This document shows, piece after piece, positions 35,642 to 46,035 of a stretch of 64,000 bases of DNA. The translations under genes were made by a program, and so were the position numbers. This stretch comes from Planctomycetaceae bacterium (GTDB taxonomy: Bacteria; Planctomycetota; Planctomycetia; Planctomycetales; Planctomycetaceae): contig JAQWSQ010000065.1 of assembly GCA_029243145.1 (NCBI GenBank), forward strand, positions 1-64,000. Direction: 5' to 3'. The notes below the pieces were generated by a model, which had not been told where the DNA came from, ran no database searches, and was given only the letters and a program-made list of their open reading frames with translations. Within the stretch, counting starts at the first letter, position 1, and each line of letters starts with the position of its first letter.

Positions 35642-38600
35642 TTAGGATAATCCCGCAGATGTCTGCAACACCGATTTCAACCGGTTCAACAGTTCTTCGT
35701 GATTTTCTGGCGCGCATCGTAAGAGCAGATAAGCTTCCCGATCATCGGCAATTCGAAAATCCTTGCCGGTAAGATGGGAAAGTTGGGAAATCTTCTTCTT
35801 GTCGCGATAAGTTAAAACTGCAAACCGATCATCTTCCAAGTGGATGTTTTCGATCTCCCATTGTCTCGCATCCAGTTGCAGGGCCTTGAGTTGCATCAAA
35901 GTTTCGACTTCTGGGGGAAGCGGTCCGAACCGGTCTCGCAACTCTCCCTGAATCTCTTCCAGTTCGCCGTAATCGTTCACTAACGACAATTTCCGGTACA
36001 TCTCGATCTTTTGTCGTCCCGTAGTGACATAGTCTTCGGGCAAATAACCCGTGAAGGGAAGGTCAATCGCCACATGTAAGAGATGCCGAAGCGGCTGATT
36101 TTTCATCTTTCGCACGGCGTTTTCCAGCAATTGGCAGTACAACTCGTAACCGACCGCCGAAATGTGACCGCTTTGTTCGGTGCCGAGAATATTCCCCGCA
36201 CCGCGAATCTCCAAATCGCGCATCGAAATTTTGAAGCCCGCTCCCAATTCGCTATATTCTTCGATGGCTTTGAGTCTTTTGGTAGCAATCGGCGAGGGTG
36301 CTTTATTTTCATCAAGCATCAGATAGCAATACGCTTTGTGACGAGAACGACCCACGCGCCCGCGGAGTTGATGGAGGTCCGAGAGACCATAATTTTGTGC
36401 TTGATTGATAAACATCGTATTCGCGTTGGGAATATCCAACCCACTTTCGATGATTGTGGTGGCGACCAAGACATCAGCTCGGCCCGACAGAAAATCGTAC
36501 ATACCAATTTCAAGTTCAGCTTCGCTCATTTGACCATGAACGACGGCAAACTTGGCTTCGGGAACAAGACTGGCAAGCCTGTCTTTGATGGCCACGATGT
36601 TATAGACACGGTTATGGACAAAGTAAGCCTGACCGCCACGATTCAATTCTCGCACCAACGCATTACGAATCAGTTGATCGTCCCATCGACAGATATTTGT
36701 CTGGACGGCAATCCGCTCTTGCGGTGGAGTCACGAGATTCGAAATGTCGCGAATTCCTAACAGCGACAAATGCAAAGTTCGCGGGATCGGCGTGGCAGAA
36801 AGTGTCAACACATCCACTTCCAAACGCAATTGCTTCAATTTCTCCTTGGCTTCCACACCAAATCGCTGCTCCTCATCGATCACCAACATTCCGAGATCCT
36901 GGAACTTCACATCTTGAGAAATTAAACGGTGTGTGCCGACAACAAGATCGACCGCCCCCGATTCCATCCGTTCCAGAATTTTCCGCTGTTCTTTTTTGGT
37001 CCGAAACCGCGATAGCACTTCAATCTCAATCGGGTATTCGGCCATGCGTTCGCAGAAAGTGCGATAATGTTGCTCGGCAAGAACCGTTGTGGGAACGAGT
37101 ATCGCCGCCTGCCGTCCCGCATCAATCGCTTTGAACGCCGCTCGAATGGCAACTTCTGTCTTTCCGAATCCCACATCTCCACAGATCAAGCGATCCATCG
37201 GTCTCGCTTGTTCCATGTCATGCTTGGTTTCTTCAATGGCGTGAATTTGATCCTCGGTTTCGTTGTAAGGAAACGACGCTTCAAATTCTTTCTGCCAATG
37301 AGAATCAGGAGCGCACGCAATTCCCGGACGAGATTCGCGTGTGGCCTGCAACCGAATCATGTCGCTCGCCATGTCGGCAACGGCTTGCGAGGCTTTCTCT
37401 TTTTTCTTCTTCCAGGCCAAACTGCCGAGCTTTGAAAGTCGCGGCAACGACTTCTTCGCTCCGACGTATTTTTGAACCAGATGAATCAGTGACACCGGCA
37501 CATAAATGAGGATTTTATCAGCAAATTCAATCGCTAAATGCTCTTCTGGCTGATCGTCTTTCTCGATCATTTTCATGCCGCGAAAACGTCCAATGCCGTG
37601 AGACAAATGGACAACATGATCGCCTTCCTGGAGATCCAGAAAGTTGTCGATGGCGCGGGATTGAGCACTTTTTCGACGCCGCCGGGGAGTCCGTTGAACA
37701 TCCGACCGACCAAACAATTCGTGATCGCCAATCACCATCAGCTTGCGGTCAACAAGGCGAAACCCTTTTTGCACGCGTCCCAAACAAAGATGCACTCGCC
37801 CGGCAAGCCCTTCGACTTCACCCAGCAACTCTCCCAGACGTTCTTGTTCTCCCGGATTGTGGCAGGCGATTAACACAGATTCTTCCTGCGCCAATAGTCC
37901 CGCAAGTTCATTCAAAACCTGATGTTTAGGACCGGTGAGTCGCTCGACCGATTCCACATGCAAATTCAGCTCGGCAAGATCTTTTCGCGGTTCGCCACCC
38001 AGTGCAGAGAGGCTCACATGCGATCTTGATAGACACAATTTGAGTACGGTTTCGGTCGTGTAAAGTCCGCGTGGATTGTCGAGACGATTGAGATAATCGC
38101 GACCTTCCTGCTGCAAATCCATTGGTTCCGAAAGAGCAATCAGGTAGTCGGCGGGCAGGTTCTCCAGCAGCGTTTCGCCCTCATCAGAACCGGCGACTTC
38201 TCCAGTAAACTCGACCGGATTCACAACCGACAACTTGATATTCTTGAGGGTTTCGAGAGTTCGTTGAGACTCGGCATCAAATGACCTCAACGAATCGATT
38301 TCATCACCAAACAATTCCAAACGGATTGGGTCGAGTGCATCGGGAGGAAAGATATCGACGATGCCACCATGAATCCGAAACTCACCCGGAGATTCCACGA
38401 GATTCACTCGCTCAAATTTACGCTCAATCAACCAGTCGACCAATCCATCGAGATCGATCTCCTCTCCCACCGTCAATGATCTCTCAGAGGTTTTCAAAGC
38501 CTCTTTGGTGGGAACGGGTTGTAATAAAGCTGAAATCGAAGCCAACACGAGCGATGGCGGATTCTCAGAATGAATGTTCGATAACGCACGCAGTCGAGCC

Positions 38601-38926
38601 CCGAAAATCGGGTCGGCGATACTGTGCTCTCTCGGCAATGTTTGCCAAGCGGGGAAGACTTGCGGCGTCTCGTCTCGCCAGTCCGAGAAATCATATTCCA
38701 GTTCTTCGAGCTCCGGTTGGCGGGGAGCAATCACCAATAATGGTCGCCCTAATTCCTTCTGAATCGTGTCCAGAATCAGTGCGCGCGAAGACCCCCAGGC
38801 TCCTGCAATCGAAACCGGCTGTTCCTTGCGGAGCGCGGCTGCGAGATCAGAAAAGCCCGGCGATTGCTGCATCAGCGGGATGAGGTCGGCCAGTTGGCGG
38901 ACCTCGACAATCGATGAAGGCGACAT
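35642..38926 (-). CDS. mfd: Transcription-repair coupling factor Mfd
   Basis: A 1094-residue Mfd, the DNA translocase that removes stalled RNA polymerase and recruits UvrA. The N-terminal UvrB-like part is followed by the RNA-polymerase-interaction domain (GDHVVHLSHGIGRFRGM). The helicase core has Walker A GDVGFGKTEVA near residue 583, the DEEQRFGVEAKEKLK motif near 683, the TATPIPRTLHLSL segment and the QLRGRVGRS motif VI, then the C-terminal TRCF domain. Length is normal for the family. It precedes the SurA-like gene by 93 bp, so the two may be cotranscribed. Confidence 0.97.
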   Translation of the reverse strand: MSPSSIVEVRQLADLIPLMQQSPGFSDLAAALRKEQPVSIAGAWGSSRALILDTIQKELGRPLLVIAPRQPELEELEYDFSDWRDETPQVFPAWQTLPREHSIADPIFGARLRALSNIHSENPPSLVLASISALLQPVPTKEALKTSERSLTVGEEIDLDGLVDWLIERKFERVNLVESPGEFRIHGGIVDIFPPDALDPIRLELFGDEIDSLRSFDAESQRTLETLKNIKLSVVNPVEFTGEVAGSDEGETLLENLPADYLIALSEPMDLQQEGRDYLNRLDNPRGLYTTETVLKLCLSRSHVSLSALGGEPRKDLAELNLHVESVERLTGPKHQVLNELAGLLAQEESVLIACHNPGEQERLGELLGEVEGLAGRVHLCLGRVQKGFRLVDRKLMVIGDHELFGRSDVQRTPRRRRKSAQSRAIDNFLDLQEGDHVVHLSHGIGRFRGMKMIEKDDQPEEHLAIEFADKILIYVPVSLIHLVQKYVGAKKSLPRLSKLGSLAWKKKKEKASQAVADMASDMIRLQATRESRPGIACAPDSHWQKEFEASFPYNETEDQIHAIEETKHDMEQARPMDRLICGDVGFGKTEVAIRAAFKAIDAGRQAAILVPTTVLAEQHYRTFCERMAEYPIEIEVLSRFRTKKEQRKILERMESGAVDLVVGTHRLISQDVKFQDLGMLVIDEEQRFGVEAKEKLKQLRLEVDVLTLSATPIPRTLHLSLLGIRDISNLVTPPQERIAVQTNICRWDDQLIRNALVRELNRGGQAYFVHNRVYNIVAIKDRLASLVPEAKFAVVHGQMSEAELEIGMYDFLSGRADVLVATTIIESGLDIPNANTMFINQAQNYGLSDLHQLRGRVGRSRHKAYCYLMLDENKAPSPIATKRLKAIEEYSELGAGFKISMRDLEIRGAGNILGTEQSGHISAVGYELYCQLLENAVRKMKNQPLRHLLHVAIDLPFTGYLPEDYVTTGRQKIEMYRKLSLVNDYGELEEIQGELRDRFGPLPPEVETLMQLKALQLDARQWEIENIHLEDDRFAVLTYRDKKKISQLSHLTGKDFRIADDREAYLLLRCAPENHEELLNRLKSVLQTSAGLS

Positions 38927-38984
38927 AGAACAAGCATTCTATCGCCCCTTCCACAAATGACGAGCGGCAATTGTGGAAATTCCA

Positions 38985-39506
38985 CTATTCGGCGGGCTGC
39001 TCGGTCGACTTTGTGCGAAAGTAATTCAGGGTCACACGTCGTACGATGGCAATCTGAATGGCAAACACAAATGTCATCAGAAGTAAGCCTAAAATACTTG
39101 CTACTAAATCCGTGGCAGAAGGTGCAAAACCGGGCCGGGAAACCACCAAATAATCTAATGCCAGCTTCGCGAAATGCAGAAAAAATCCCAAGGAACTCAA
39201 CATTCCGGGGACAAAGATCAACCAGACTCCGACCACTGCCGCCAAACTTGGTTGAGATCCCACACGGGTAATTTGACGATACCCAAAACCCTCGCCCCAA
39301 ATACGCGCTAACGGGTCGATCATCGCTCCTGCGGAAATTGGCCCCCCACAATTGAGACACAAGTGTGCATGGGGCTGAATCGGCTCGAAACAACGCGGAC
39401 AGACCGAGATATCATTTTGATCGCCAACAGCCTCGGGCATGTTCTCCGCAACATCTTCCCAGTCTTCAGGAAGTTGCTCGTTCAACGATGTTTCAGGTTC
39501 GGCCAT
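38985..39506 (-). CDS. Zinc-ribbon membrane protein of unknown function
   Basis: A 173-residue protein with an acidic N-terminus, a CxxC-x12-CxxC zinc ribbon (CPRCFEPIQPHAHLCLNC) and two or three hydrophobic segments (AAVVGVWLIFVPGMLSS; SILGLLLMTFVFAIQIAIV). The ribbon should be cytoplasmic. No family assigned. An alternative GTG start lies four codons upstream; this ATG has weak AGTGAGA-like sequence ahead of it. It is transcribed in the same direction as mfd, 58 bp upstream of it, so the two may share a promoter. Confidence 0.7.
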   Translation of the reverse strand: MAEPETSLNEQLPEDWEDVAENMPEAVGDQNDISVCPRCFEPIQPHAHLCLNCGGPISAGAMIDPLARIWGEGFGYRQITRVGSQPSLAAVVGVWLIFVPGMLSSLGFFLHFAKLALDYLVVSRPGFAPSATDLVASILGLLLMTFVFAIQIAIVRRVTLNYFRTKSTEQPAE

Positions 39507-39588
39507 GAAATTTCTCACTGGCGTTTGGGGAATAGACAGATTCTACTAAAACTAATGCACTCTCTCAAAAATTTTTCGGAGCCAATTG

Positions 39589-40515
39589 ATGATATCGTTG
39601 AATGATTCTCGTCGTGACTTTCTGAAATCTTCGGCACTTGCAGCCGCAGCCCTCACAATCCCTCGATCTCTGCTGGCTCTCGAAGATTGCACCGCCACCT
39701 CACACTCGGGCATGAAACTGTCGCTTGCCGCCTATTCATTTAATCGATATCTCCCCAACAGTTGGCGGGGTCAACCAAAACCCGACACCTCGATGACATT
39801 GATGGACTTTGTCGATTACTGTGGGGCACAGAATCTCGCCGGCACCGAATTGACCGGTTACTACTTTCCCGAAACTGTGACTCCTGAGTATCTGGCCTCT
39901 CTCAAATCTCATACGCAAAAACAGGGATTGGAGATCTCGGGAACCGCCATCGGAAACGATTTTTGTGTGCCGGCAGGAGAAAAACTCGAATTTGAATTGA
40001 ATCGAGCCAAGCAGTGGATTGATTACGCCGCAGCGATTGGTGCGCCCGTCATTCGTGTCTTTGCCGGAAAAGTTCCAAAAGGAGATACTGAAGAAGCTGC
40101 CATCGAACGCTGTGCGGATACCATGAATCGAGCCTTGGCTTACGCGGGGAAGAAACGCGTGAAACTGGCCCTCGAAAATCATGGTGGGATCACGTCAACT
40201 CCCGAGCAAATGTTCTCGATCATCGACCAAGTGAAGCCGTCCCCGTGGTTCGGCATCAATTTTGACAGCGGGAATTTTCAGACGGATGATCCTTACCGCG
40301 ACTTGGAAAAGATCGCACCATTGGCCATCAACGCTCAAATCAAAGTGACCATCAAACCGAACCGAAAAGCAGAACCCGCCGATTTTTCTCGCATCGTATC
40401 GATCCTCAAGAAAGCCAAGTACCAAGGTTTTGTGGTGCTCGAATATGAAGAAAAAGCGGAGCCTCGCGAAGAAATCCCCGGCTATCTCGCACAGTTGCGA
40501 GAGTTAATTTCCTGA
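39589..40515 (+). CDS. Tat-exported sugar phosphate isomerase/epimerase-like TIM barrel
   Basis: A 308-residue protein of the xylose-isomerase-like (AP_endonuc_2) fold. A twin-arginine signal (SRRDFLKSSALAAAALTI) exports it. The barrel has metal-site elements typical of the family: the VKLALENHGGITSTPEQ stretch with the Glu and His, NFDSGNFQTDDPYRD with the Asp, and the final LEYEEKAEPREE. The likely role is isomerisation or epimerisation of a sugar in the periplasm. A TTG just upstream is less likely than the ATG used here. A hairpin directly follows the stop. Confidence 0.88.
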   Translation: MISLNDSRRDFLKSSALAAAALTIPRSLLALEDCTATSHSGMKLSLAAYSFNRYLPNSWRGQPKPDTSMTLMDFVDYCGAQNLAGTELTGYYFPETVTPEYLASLKSHTQKQGLEISGTAIGNDFCVPAGEKLEFELNRAKQWIDYAAAIGAPVIRVFAGKVPKGDTEEAAIERCADTMNRALAYAGKKRVKLALENHGGITSTPEQMFSIIDQVKPSPWFGINFDSGNFQTDDPYRDLEKIAPLAINAQIKVTIKPNRKAEPADFSRIVSILKKAKYQGFVVLEYEEKAEPREEIPGYLAQLRELIS

Positions 40516-40534
40516 ATAACAAACAACGAAAAAA

Positions 40535-40565
40535 GCGAGGCACCACATTGATTGTGATGCCTCGC
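40535..40565. terminator. Bidirectional-type terminator hairpin
   Basis: gcgaggca (40535-40542) pairs with tgcctcgc (40558-40565), and cac/gtg extends the stem past one unpaired base pair around a seven-base loop. On the minus strand the stem is followed by six Ts, so the convergent hypothetical gene is terminated strongly; on the plus strand only weak T content follows, so the epimerase gene ends here less efficiently. Confidence 0.8.
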
Positions 40566-40604
40566 TTCAATTCGAATAAGACGGACAAGTGAATTGTTCC
40601 GGGA

Positions 40605-41291
40605 TCACCTGTCGTCGAGTGCGAGTGTATAACAAAGATTCTCGAACTGTTCCTGAAATTCCTCGGTCGAGGAATGCACGTGCTCAGCTTCGGTGATGAA
40701 TTTCATATCGTCATCTCGGTCGAGCCCATGATTCATCAAAATGCCTTCCATACGTTCGAGGTCGCGACCGTACATCACCAACAGTTTGTGTTCGTCGAGC
40801 TGAACTTCCATTGGCTTACGAGGATTGAGCAAAGCAATTCCCGCACATCCATCGTTGGTTAGCATCTCTTCGTAGTCGTACAGGGTGCTCATCAGAATGG
40901 GCAACTCGATGTGTTCGCGGTGACGATCACGATGCTCATCGCCCATGGAAGAATGACTGGTCTCCAACACCAAATCGACTTCATCACCCAGAGGCCGTAC
41001 CAGATCGAGAAACAAATCGAACAGATCGGGCTTTGATGCGGAGGCAATCAACACAGGGATCCGAACACCGGATGTCTTATCGTCATATTGATCCCAGCGA
41101 TAACCCGCTTTAGGAACGACATCGAGTTCGTAGGAAGGACGCACCGCATCTGTCAGCAGGAAATCGCCATATCGATCAATTCCCAGATGAGCGTCAATCT
41201 CTTCTTGGGAGAGCGTGGCGAACCCACCTGCCTGCTTTTGAGGCTGCTCTGTGTGATTTGTGCTTTTGAGAATTTTCTTGAGGAAACTCAT
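40605..41291 (-). CDS. Conserved hypothetical protein
   Basis: A 228-residue soluble, acidic protein. It begins MSFLKKILKST, then has DRYGDFLLTDAVRPSYEL and VRIPVLIASASKPDLFDLFLDLVRPLG; no signal peptide, Cys-rich site or membrane segment. A GTG start 14 codons upstream is possible. The region DEVDLVLETSHSSMGDEHRDR has clustered His and Asp residues, but I cannot say it binds metal. I do not recognise the family; planctomycete-restricted is likely. It is convergent with the epimerase gene and ends at the shared hairpin. Confidence 0.6.
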   Translation of the reverse strand: MSFLKKILKSTNHTEQPQKQAGGFATLSQEEIDAHLGIDRYGDFLLTDAVRPSYELDVVPKAGYRWDQYDDKTSGVRIPVLIASASKPDLFDLFLDLVRPLGDEVDLVLETSHSSMGDEHRDRHREHIELPILMSTLYDYEEMLTNDGCAGIALLNPRKPMEVQLDEHKLLVMYGRDLERMEGILMNHGLDRDDDMKFITEAEHVHSSTEEFQEQFENLCYTLALDDR

Positions 41292-41756
41292 TGCCGGGTA
41301 GTCCTGACACTTTCGGTTATCTCCCTTCGTCACCGATTGTGAATGTATGTAAGGTTGCTGCTTGCAACCGGTATCGTGTCTGATTCTTCACTTCGTTGAA
41401 CGTCGCTCATCGACATCACTTTAACCTAGCACATGTATCCCCATGCGTTCGATTCCCCTGCCCGCCACATGGAATTTCTCCGAGAAAGAGGGTTTGTATG
41501 GTCTGACAGGGTGAATCAGATAAGCTGGTAGGATTTGGGTGAGTTCTCCGATTTCGCGGGGTCGAACGGTCTTCTACGATGTTTAACGATTGCCTCTTTT
41601 CAGCATCATTTCATCCGTGCGCCGAGCAAATTACGAATCGGCGATTTTCATAAACTCATGTCGGCTGGGAATCCAAAAGTGGGACTGTAGCGATTGTAGG
41701 GATTCGCTAAGATTGGAAAGGTAGCGACCGGCGTTCACTCAGCAGGAAAGCACGAA
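41292..41756. other. Divergent intergenic region
   Basis: This stretch of about 465 bp lies between divergently transcribed genes. No gene, tandem repeat or clear RNA structure was seen. Both promoters should lie here. A good ribosome-binding site (aggaa) precedes the transglutaminase start. Confidence 0.4.
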
Positions 41757-43259
41757 ATGACGATTAGATGTTCTTCGCGAAGTCTCACTCAACGCATGGG
41801 TGTGTTCATACTTCTGTTTCTCACCATCAATTCGGCTTCGCCTCTTTCCACAAGCGCACAAGAGTCTGTCAAAACTGAGTGGCAGGTGATGATGCTCGAT
41901 CAACAACGCATTGGGTATGCCAGTCTCGAAACTCGTCAAGAGGGACAAATTCTTAAACTCAAACAATCGTCCCGCATGGAGTTCCAACGCTTCGGACAGA
42001 AGATTGAACTTGAAACAGAACTGCAAACCGAAGAGCTGATTGACGGCACTTTGCGATCCTTCCGATTTGAAATACGGAACCCTCCCAACAAACCCACCAT
42101 CTCTTCAGGAACGATTCGCGGGAATCAACTTGATCTTAAACTGACCGTCAACGGACGAGTAAGTGAGAAAGAAATCTCCCTGCCCCCCAATTTGAAATCT
42201 CCTCTCTGGCAGGAACGCATGTTTCGAAACGCGACCTTAAAGGAAGGACTGACGAATTCATTCAATACCTGGTTGCCCAAACTTTCCAAAGTCAGCAATC
42301 TGAAATTTCGTGTCGATCAAGAACGTCAAACAGAAATGTTCAACGGGAAACGTGCTCTCGTCCATAAAGTCAACGTCGTCAACTCGGCCATCCCGACCCT
42401 GAAAATGCGAGGATATCTGGATGACGGCGGACGTTGGGTCAAATCAGAATCCGAATTCTTCGGGAAAATTCTTTATACTTATCAGGTTCCTGAGACAGAG
42501 GCTTTAAAAGAACTGGCAGGAGACGAACTCGATCTGGCACTGAAAACTATCATCCGCGTGGGAGGAATCCGTGATCCACACCGACTGAGAGAAGTGACTT
42601 ATCGAATCACGCTCGAATCCGATGACCCCGCAGAATATTTCGTCTCCGGTCCCACACAATCCATCGAACAAGTGAACGACCGTACGATTCTACTGACTGT
42701 CAAGAAGATCGAAGCACCCCCTCGCACTGCGATCTCGCGAAAACCAGACGATAAATATTTGCAACCGACTGAGTTTCTGCAATCGAATGACTTTCGCGTC
42801 GTGCAACTGGCACGACGTGCGTCGGCAGGGCTTAGCGATCCCAATCGGATTGCCGTCAACATGGAAAAAACGGTCCACGAAACCATCCACAATAAAAACT
42901 TCTCGACCGCTTTGGCGTCTGCTGCTGAAGTGGCAGAAAAACGTGAGGGTGATTGCACCGAACACGCCATGCTGCTGGCGGCGATGTTGCGTGCCGAAAA
43001 ACTTCCCTCCCGTATCGCGGTCGGTTTCGTTCACTCCGATCACTTTAACGGCTTCGCCGGTCATATGTGGACCGAAGTATGGCTGAGAGATCGCTGGTAT
43101 CCGCTCGATGCCACTCTGGCAAAAGGGGGAATCGGTCCCGGCCATTTGAAAATCGGTGACAGTGCTCTCGATGAAAATTCACCCGCTCCCATCACTTCGT
43201 TTCTCCCCATGCTGCGACTGCTGGGGCAAATGACCATCGAAGTTGAAAAGCAACGGTAG
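41757..43259 (+). CDS. Exported transglutaminase-like domain protein
   Basis: A 500-residue protein with an N-terminal hydrophobic signal (GVFILLFLTINSASPLSTSA). The C-terminal domain is a transglutaminase-like fold: catalytic Cys in DCTEHAMLLAAMLRA (about residue 400), His in GHMWTEVW (about 436) and Asp in YPLDATLAKGG (about 451). The N-terminal 300 residues form a beta-rich domain. Such proteins act as proteases or crosslinkers in the periplasm; no substrate is evident. It stands alone, convergent with the beta-helix gene and separated from it by about 22 bp. Confidence 0.88.
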   Translation: MTIRCSSRSLTQRMGVFILLFLTINSASPLSTSAQESVKTEWQVMMLDQQRIGYASLETRQEGQILKLKQSSRMEFQRFGQKIELETELQTEELIDGTLRSFRFEIRNPPNKPTISSGTIRGNQLDLKLTVNGRVSEKEISLPPNLKSPLWQERMFRNATLKEGLTNSFNTWLPKLSKVSNLKFRVDQERQTEMFNGKRALVHKVNVVNSAIPTLKMRGYLDDGGRWVKSESEFFGKILYTYQVPETEALKELAGDELDLALKTIIRVGGIRDPHRLREVTYRITLESDDPAEYFVSGPTQSIEQVNDRTILLTVKKIEAPPRTAISRKPDDKYLQPTEFLQSNDFRVVQLARRASAGLSDPNRIAVNMEKTVHETIHNKNFSTALASAAEVAEKREGDCTEHAMLLAAMLRAEKLPSRIAVGFVHSDHFNGFAGHMWTEVWLRDRWYPLDATLAKGGIGPGHLKIGDSALDENSPAPITSFLPMLRLLGQMTIEVEKQR

Positions 43260-43281
43260 CATGTGTCGAGTTCAAAAGGGA

Positions 43282-44487
43282 TCACTCTTTCGGAGTGTGA
43301 ATCATTTCTCCCACGACGGGGTTGGCAAGATCAGCGTGTTGGCTGGAGACGTTTGTGAAGACATTCCCGTCGAGCAGAATGTTTGTCGAAGGTTCACCGC
43401 GCAATTCGACAGCCGGTGATTGCAATCCCGAAAAACCATTGCCCGAGATCCCCACATGGTTCGTCCCTTCGAGGACCAAGCCTGCTGCCAGCAAATCATC
43501 AGTCCCTCGACGAACTTGACCATCACCAATATCGCTGTTGCTGAAGTGATTGGCGGCAACAGTAATACTGCCGCTGAGTGGGCCAACACGGACGGCGTCT
43601 GCCGTCATCAGCGTGAACGTATTCGCAGAAATCGCACACCCGTGTGCATCGCGGAGATCCACTCCTGCTCCATTGTGGGCAATCACGTTAGCACTCACCG
43701 TGATACCGTAACAATCTCGGTCCAGAATGATGGCCGTCCCCTGACACTCTTCGATCATATTTGCCGCCACCACACTTCCATAGGTGTTCTCAATGACCAC
43801 GCCATGTTGCAAATGGTCATCCAGATTATTACCGGACATCGTCAGATTGAATCCATCGATGCAATGTAGCGCATCGTTGTTCTCTTCGAATTGGTTCGCC
43901 GAAACGATGATATCGTGACAGCCGAGGATGTTGAGTCCGACCTGTTTATTGTAGGTGATCAGACAATCGGAAACTCGAGGATCTTCGTAACAATGGTCGA
44001 GTGTGATACCATCTCCGCCATTCTCGCTGATGGTCACCGCATCGATGTGAATTTCATTGATACGGCGAGCCAAGATACCGCTTCCACTCTGCTCATTCCC
44101 CGTGATGCGAAAGTTGGTCAATCGAACACGCCACAAGTTGTGTTTATCGGTCTTGGCATTTTTGACTTCGGGATGCGATAACAAAATCGCCGGCTCACCG
44201 TTGGTGTTGGTGTTCACAATGTGAGTCGAAGTCCCCGCGCCTTCGATGGTGATATCTTCTCCACGAATTATAAGTGGTTCGCTGATTTCAAATTGACCGG
44301 CCGGTAATCGGACGATGCCACCCTCTTTCGGAACCGCATCGATGGCTGCTTGCAGCGATTCGTATTGAGAGGCCACGATTTCTGGACGCGCACCGGGGAG
44401 AGTGGTCGATGCTGGTTGAGTGGCATTCAATCCCAGCACGGCCAGCATTCCTGTGGTCAGAAACATTCCGGCAAAATACGTTTTCAT
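43282..44487 (-). CDS. Exported right-handed parallel beta-helix protein
   Basis: A 401-residue protein with a signal peptide (FAGMFLTTGMLAVLGLNAT). The mature part is a parallel beta-helix with repeating short strands (ISENGGDGITLDHCYED, NILGCHDIIVSANQFEENN, GVDLRDAHGCAISANTF), as in pectate-lyase-like and NosD-type folds. No pectate lyase catalytic Asp/Arg pattern is certain, so carbohydrate binding or cleavage is only suggested. It starts at an ATG 42 bp past the DUF1501 stop, which suggests cotranscription with that gene; a TTG start overlapping the DUF1501 stop is less likely. Confidence 0.85.
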   Translation of the reverse strand: MKTYFAGMFLTTGMLAVLGLNATQPASTTLPGARPEIVASQYESLQAAIDAVPKEGGIVRLPAGQFEISEPLIIRGEDITIEGAGTSTHIVNTNTNGEPAILLSHPEVKNAKTDKHNLWRVRLTNFRITGNEQSGSGILARRINEIHIDAVTISENGGDGITLDHCYEDPRVSDCLITYNKQVGLNILGCHDIIVSANQFEENNDALHCIDGFNLTMSGNNLDDHLQHGVVIENTYGSVVAANMIEECQGTAIILDRDCYGITVSANVIAHNGAGVDLRDAHGCAISANTFTLMTADAVRVGPLSGSITVAANHFSNSDIGDGQVRRGTDDLLAAGLVLEGTNHVGISGNGFSGLQSPAVELRGEPSTNILLDGNVFTNVSSQHADLANPVVGEMIHTPKE

Positions 44488-44528
44488 GGTGTACTTTCGA
44501 GAGTAATCAATTGTTGTATAAGAGAAGT

Positions 44529-45905
44529 TCAAGAGAATAAATCATCAACCGGCGTTCCATTGCTAACTCGGAAGGAAAACCCGTCTGCGCCGTAGCGTTG
44601 TTCAAGCGGGATATCGAGTGCCTGAAAGATGGTCGCTCCAACATCGGCATGAGAAACCGGACGACCCGCCGCGACTTCTCCTCCAATTTTATCGGAGGCA
44701 CCATAAACAAATCCACGTTTCACTCCACCACCGGCAAACAGGCCGGTGTAAGCGTTGGGCCAATGACCGCGTCCCCGCCCTTCTCCTTCGAATTTCGGGC
44801 TGCGTCCAAATTCTCCCACCACTGGCACAAACGTGGTCTCCAATAAGCCACGGTCTTCCAGATCGGTGATGAGCGCAGAAAGTCCCTGGTCGAGACGCGG
44901 AGCCGACCAACGCATCCCGTACGGCCCGTTCCCATACATGTTGTCCTTCCCGCTGTAATAACTATCGTGCATGTCCCAAACCTGGGTGACGGTCGGCTCG
45001 GTTTCACCCGGCGCAAGTCCTGGCCAGGCCGTGAGCGAAACAAGACGAACACCGGCTTCAATCAAGCGACGAGCCATCAACAAATACTGTCCCAGGGGAT
45101 TTCTTCCGTAACGATCCCGCACCGCATCGGGCTCTTGCGTCAGGTCAAAAGCTTCTCGAGCACGAGAACCGGTGACCAGATCACGGGCTCGTTCGTGCAA
45201 ATCGGTCCATTTGGTGGGTCGCTTCTCGTCCTCCAAAGACTGCAACAGATCGAACCGTTGCTGCAATCTCCGACCGTCCACTCCCTCCGGGGGATGGAAA
45301 TGTTTCACTTGGAACGAAGATGCTGCCGGGTTATCGAGTTCGTGACCGATCCGCAAAGGCGCGTGCTCGAAGCCGATCTTGTGCAACCCGTTGTTGTACC
45401 GGGGGACTTTATTGGTCCCCGTTTTCATATTGTGCAACCAGACATGCGATGGCATGTTCACCGACGACGGCTGGAAACGGGAAATCAGCGACCCAATCAA
45501 CGGCGAATCATCGGCCGTCGTACCGTTCGGTTGACCGGTGAGCATTGTGTGCGCCGCAGTCACATGCACGGTATCAGTATGACTCATTGAGCGCACCAGA
45601 CTGAATCGATCCGCGATGGTCGCCAGTCTCGGCATCATTTCGGTGAATTGGACACCGGGCAACACAGTGGCAATTTGATCGTAGGGGCCGCGTGTTTCCT
45701 GCGGAGCGAATGGTTTCGGGTCGAGTGTATCGATGTGGCTCAACCCACCACTTAAGACGATGAATATACACGACTTTTCGGTCGCCCCCAATTTTTCGGC
45801 GGCCAACAGATTGGGAAGCGTGAGACCGAGACCACCCAGCGAGCCGGCTTGAATCAGCGAGCGCCGGGTGAGGAGAGTCTGATTGTGCAGGAAACTGGAC
45901 ATCAA
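44529..45905 (-). CDS. Tat-exported DUF1501 sulfatase-fold protein
   Basis: A 458-residue DUF1501 protein, a family especially abundant in planctomycetes. A twin-arginine signal (TRRSLIQAGSLGGLGLTL) leads it out. Conserved segments include FIVLSGGLSHIDTLDPKP, MSHTDTVHVTAAHTMLTGQ and VGEFGRSPKFEGEGRGRGHW, which carry the alkaline-phosphatase-superfamily metal-binding residues. The biochemical role is not known. In many planctomycetes DUF1501 genes sit next to DUF1553/DUF1549 genes; none is here. A beta-helix gene follows in the same direction. Confidence 0.92.
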   Translation of the reverse strand: MMSSFLHNQTLLTRRSLIQAGSLGGLGLTLPNLLAAEKLGATEKSCIFIVLSGGLSHIDTLDPKPFAPQETRGPYDQIATVLPGVQFTEMMPRLATIADRFSLVRSMSHTDTVHVTAAHTMLTGQPNGTTADDSPLIGSLISRFQPSSVNMPSHVWLHNMKTGTNKVPRYNNGLHKIGFEHAPLRIGHELDNPAASSFQVKHFHPPEGVDGRRLQQRFDLLQSLEDEKRPTKWTDLHERARDLVTGSRAREAFDLTQEPDAVRDRYGRNPLGQYLLMARRLIEAGVRLVSLTAWPGLAPGETEPTVTQVWDMHDSYYSGKDNMYGNGPYGMRWSAPRLDQGLSALITDLEDRGLLETTFVPVVGEFGRSPKFEGEGRGRGHWPNAYTGLFAGGGVKRGFVYGASDKIGGEVAAGRPVSHADVGATIFQALDIPLEQRYGADGFSFRVSNGTPVDDLFS

Positions 45906-46035
45906 TTTGGCCCGATTTCTGTTCGGATGCTGAGTCTCGCCGAGCGCGAGTCGAAGTCATCGAGGAATCATCACATCAATAAAGACTAACGTGTTAATTG
46001 CCGAGTTTCACGCAGAGAATTTGATTTCACAGAGA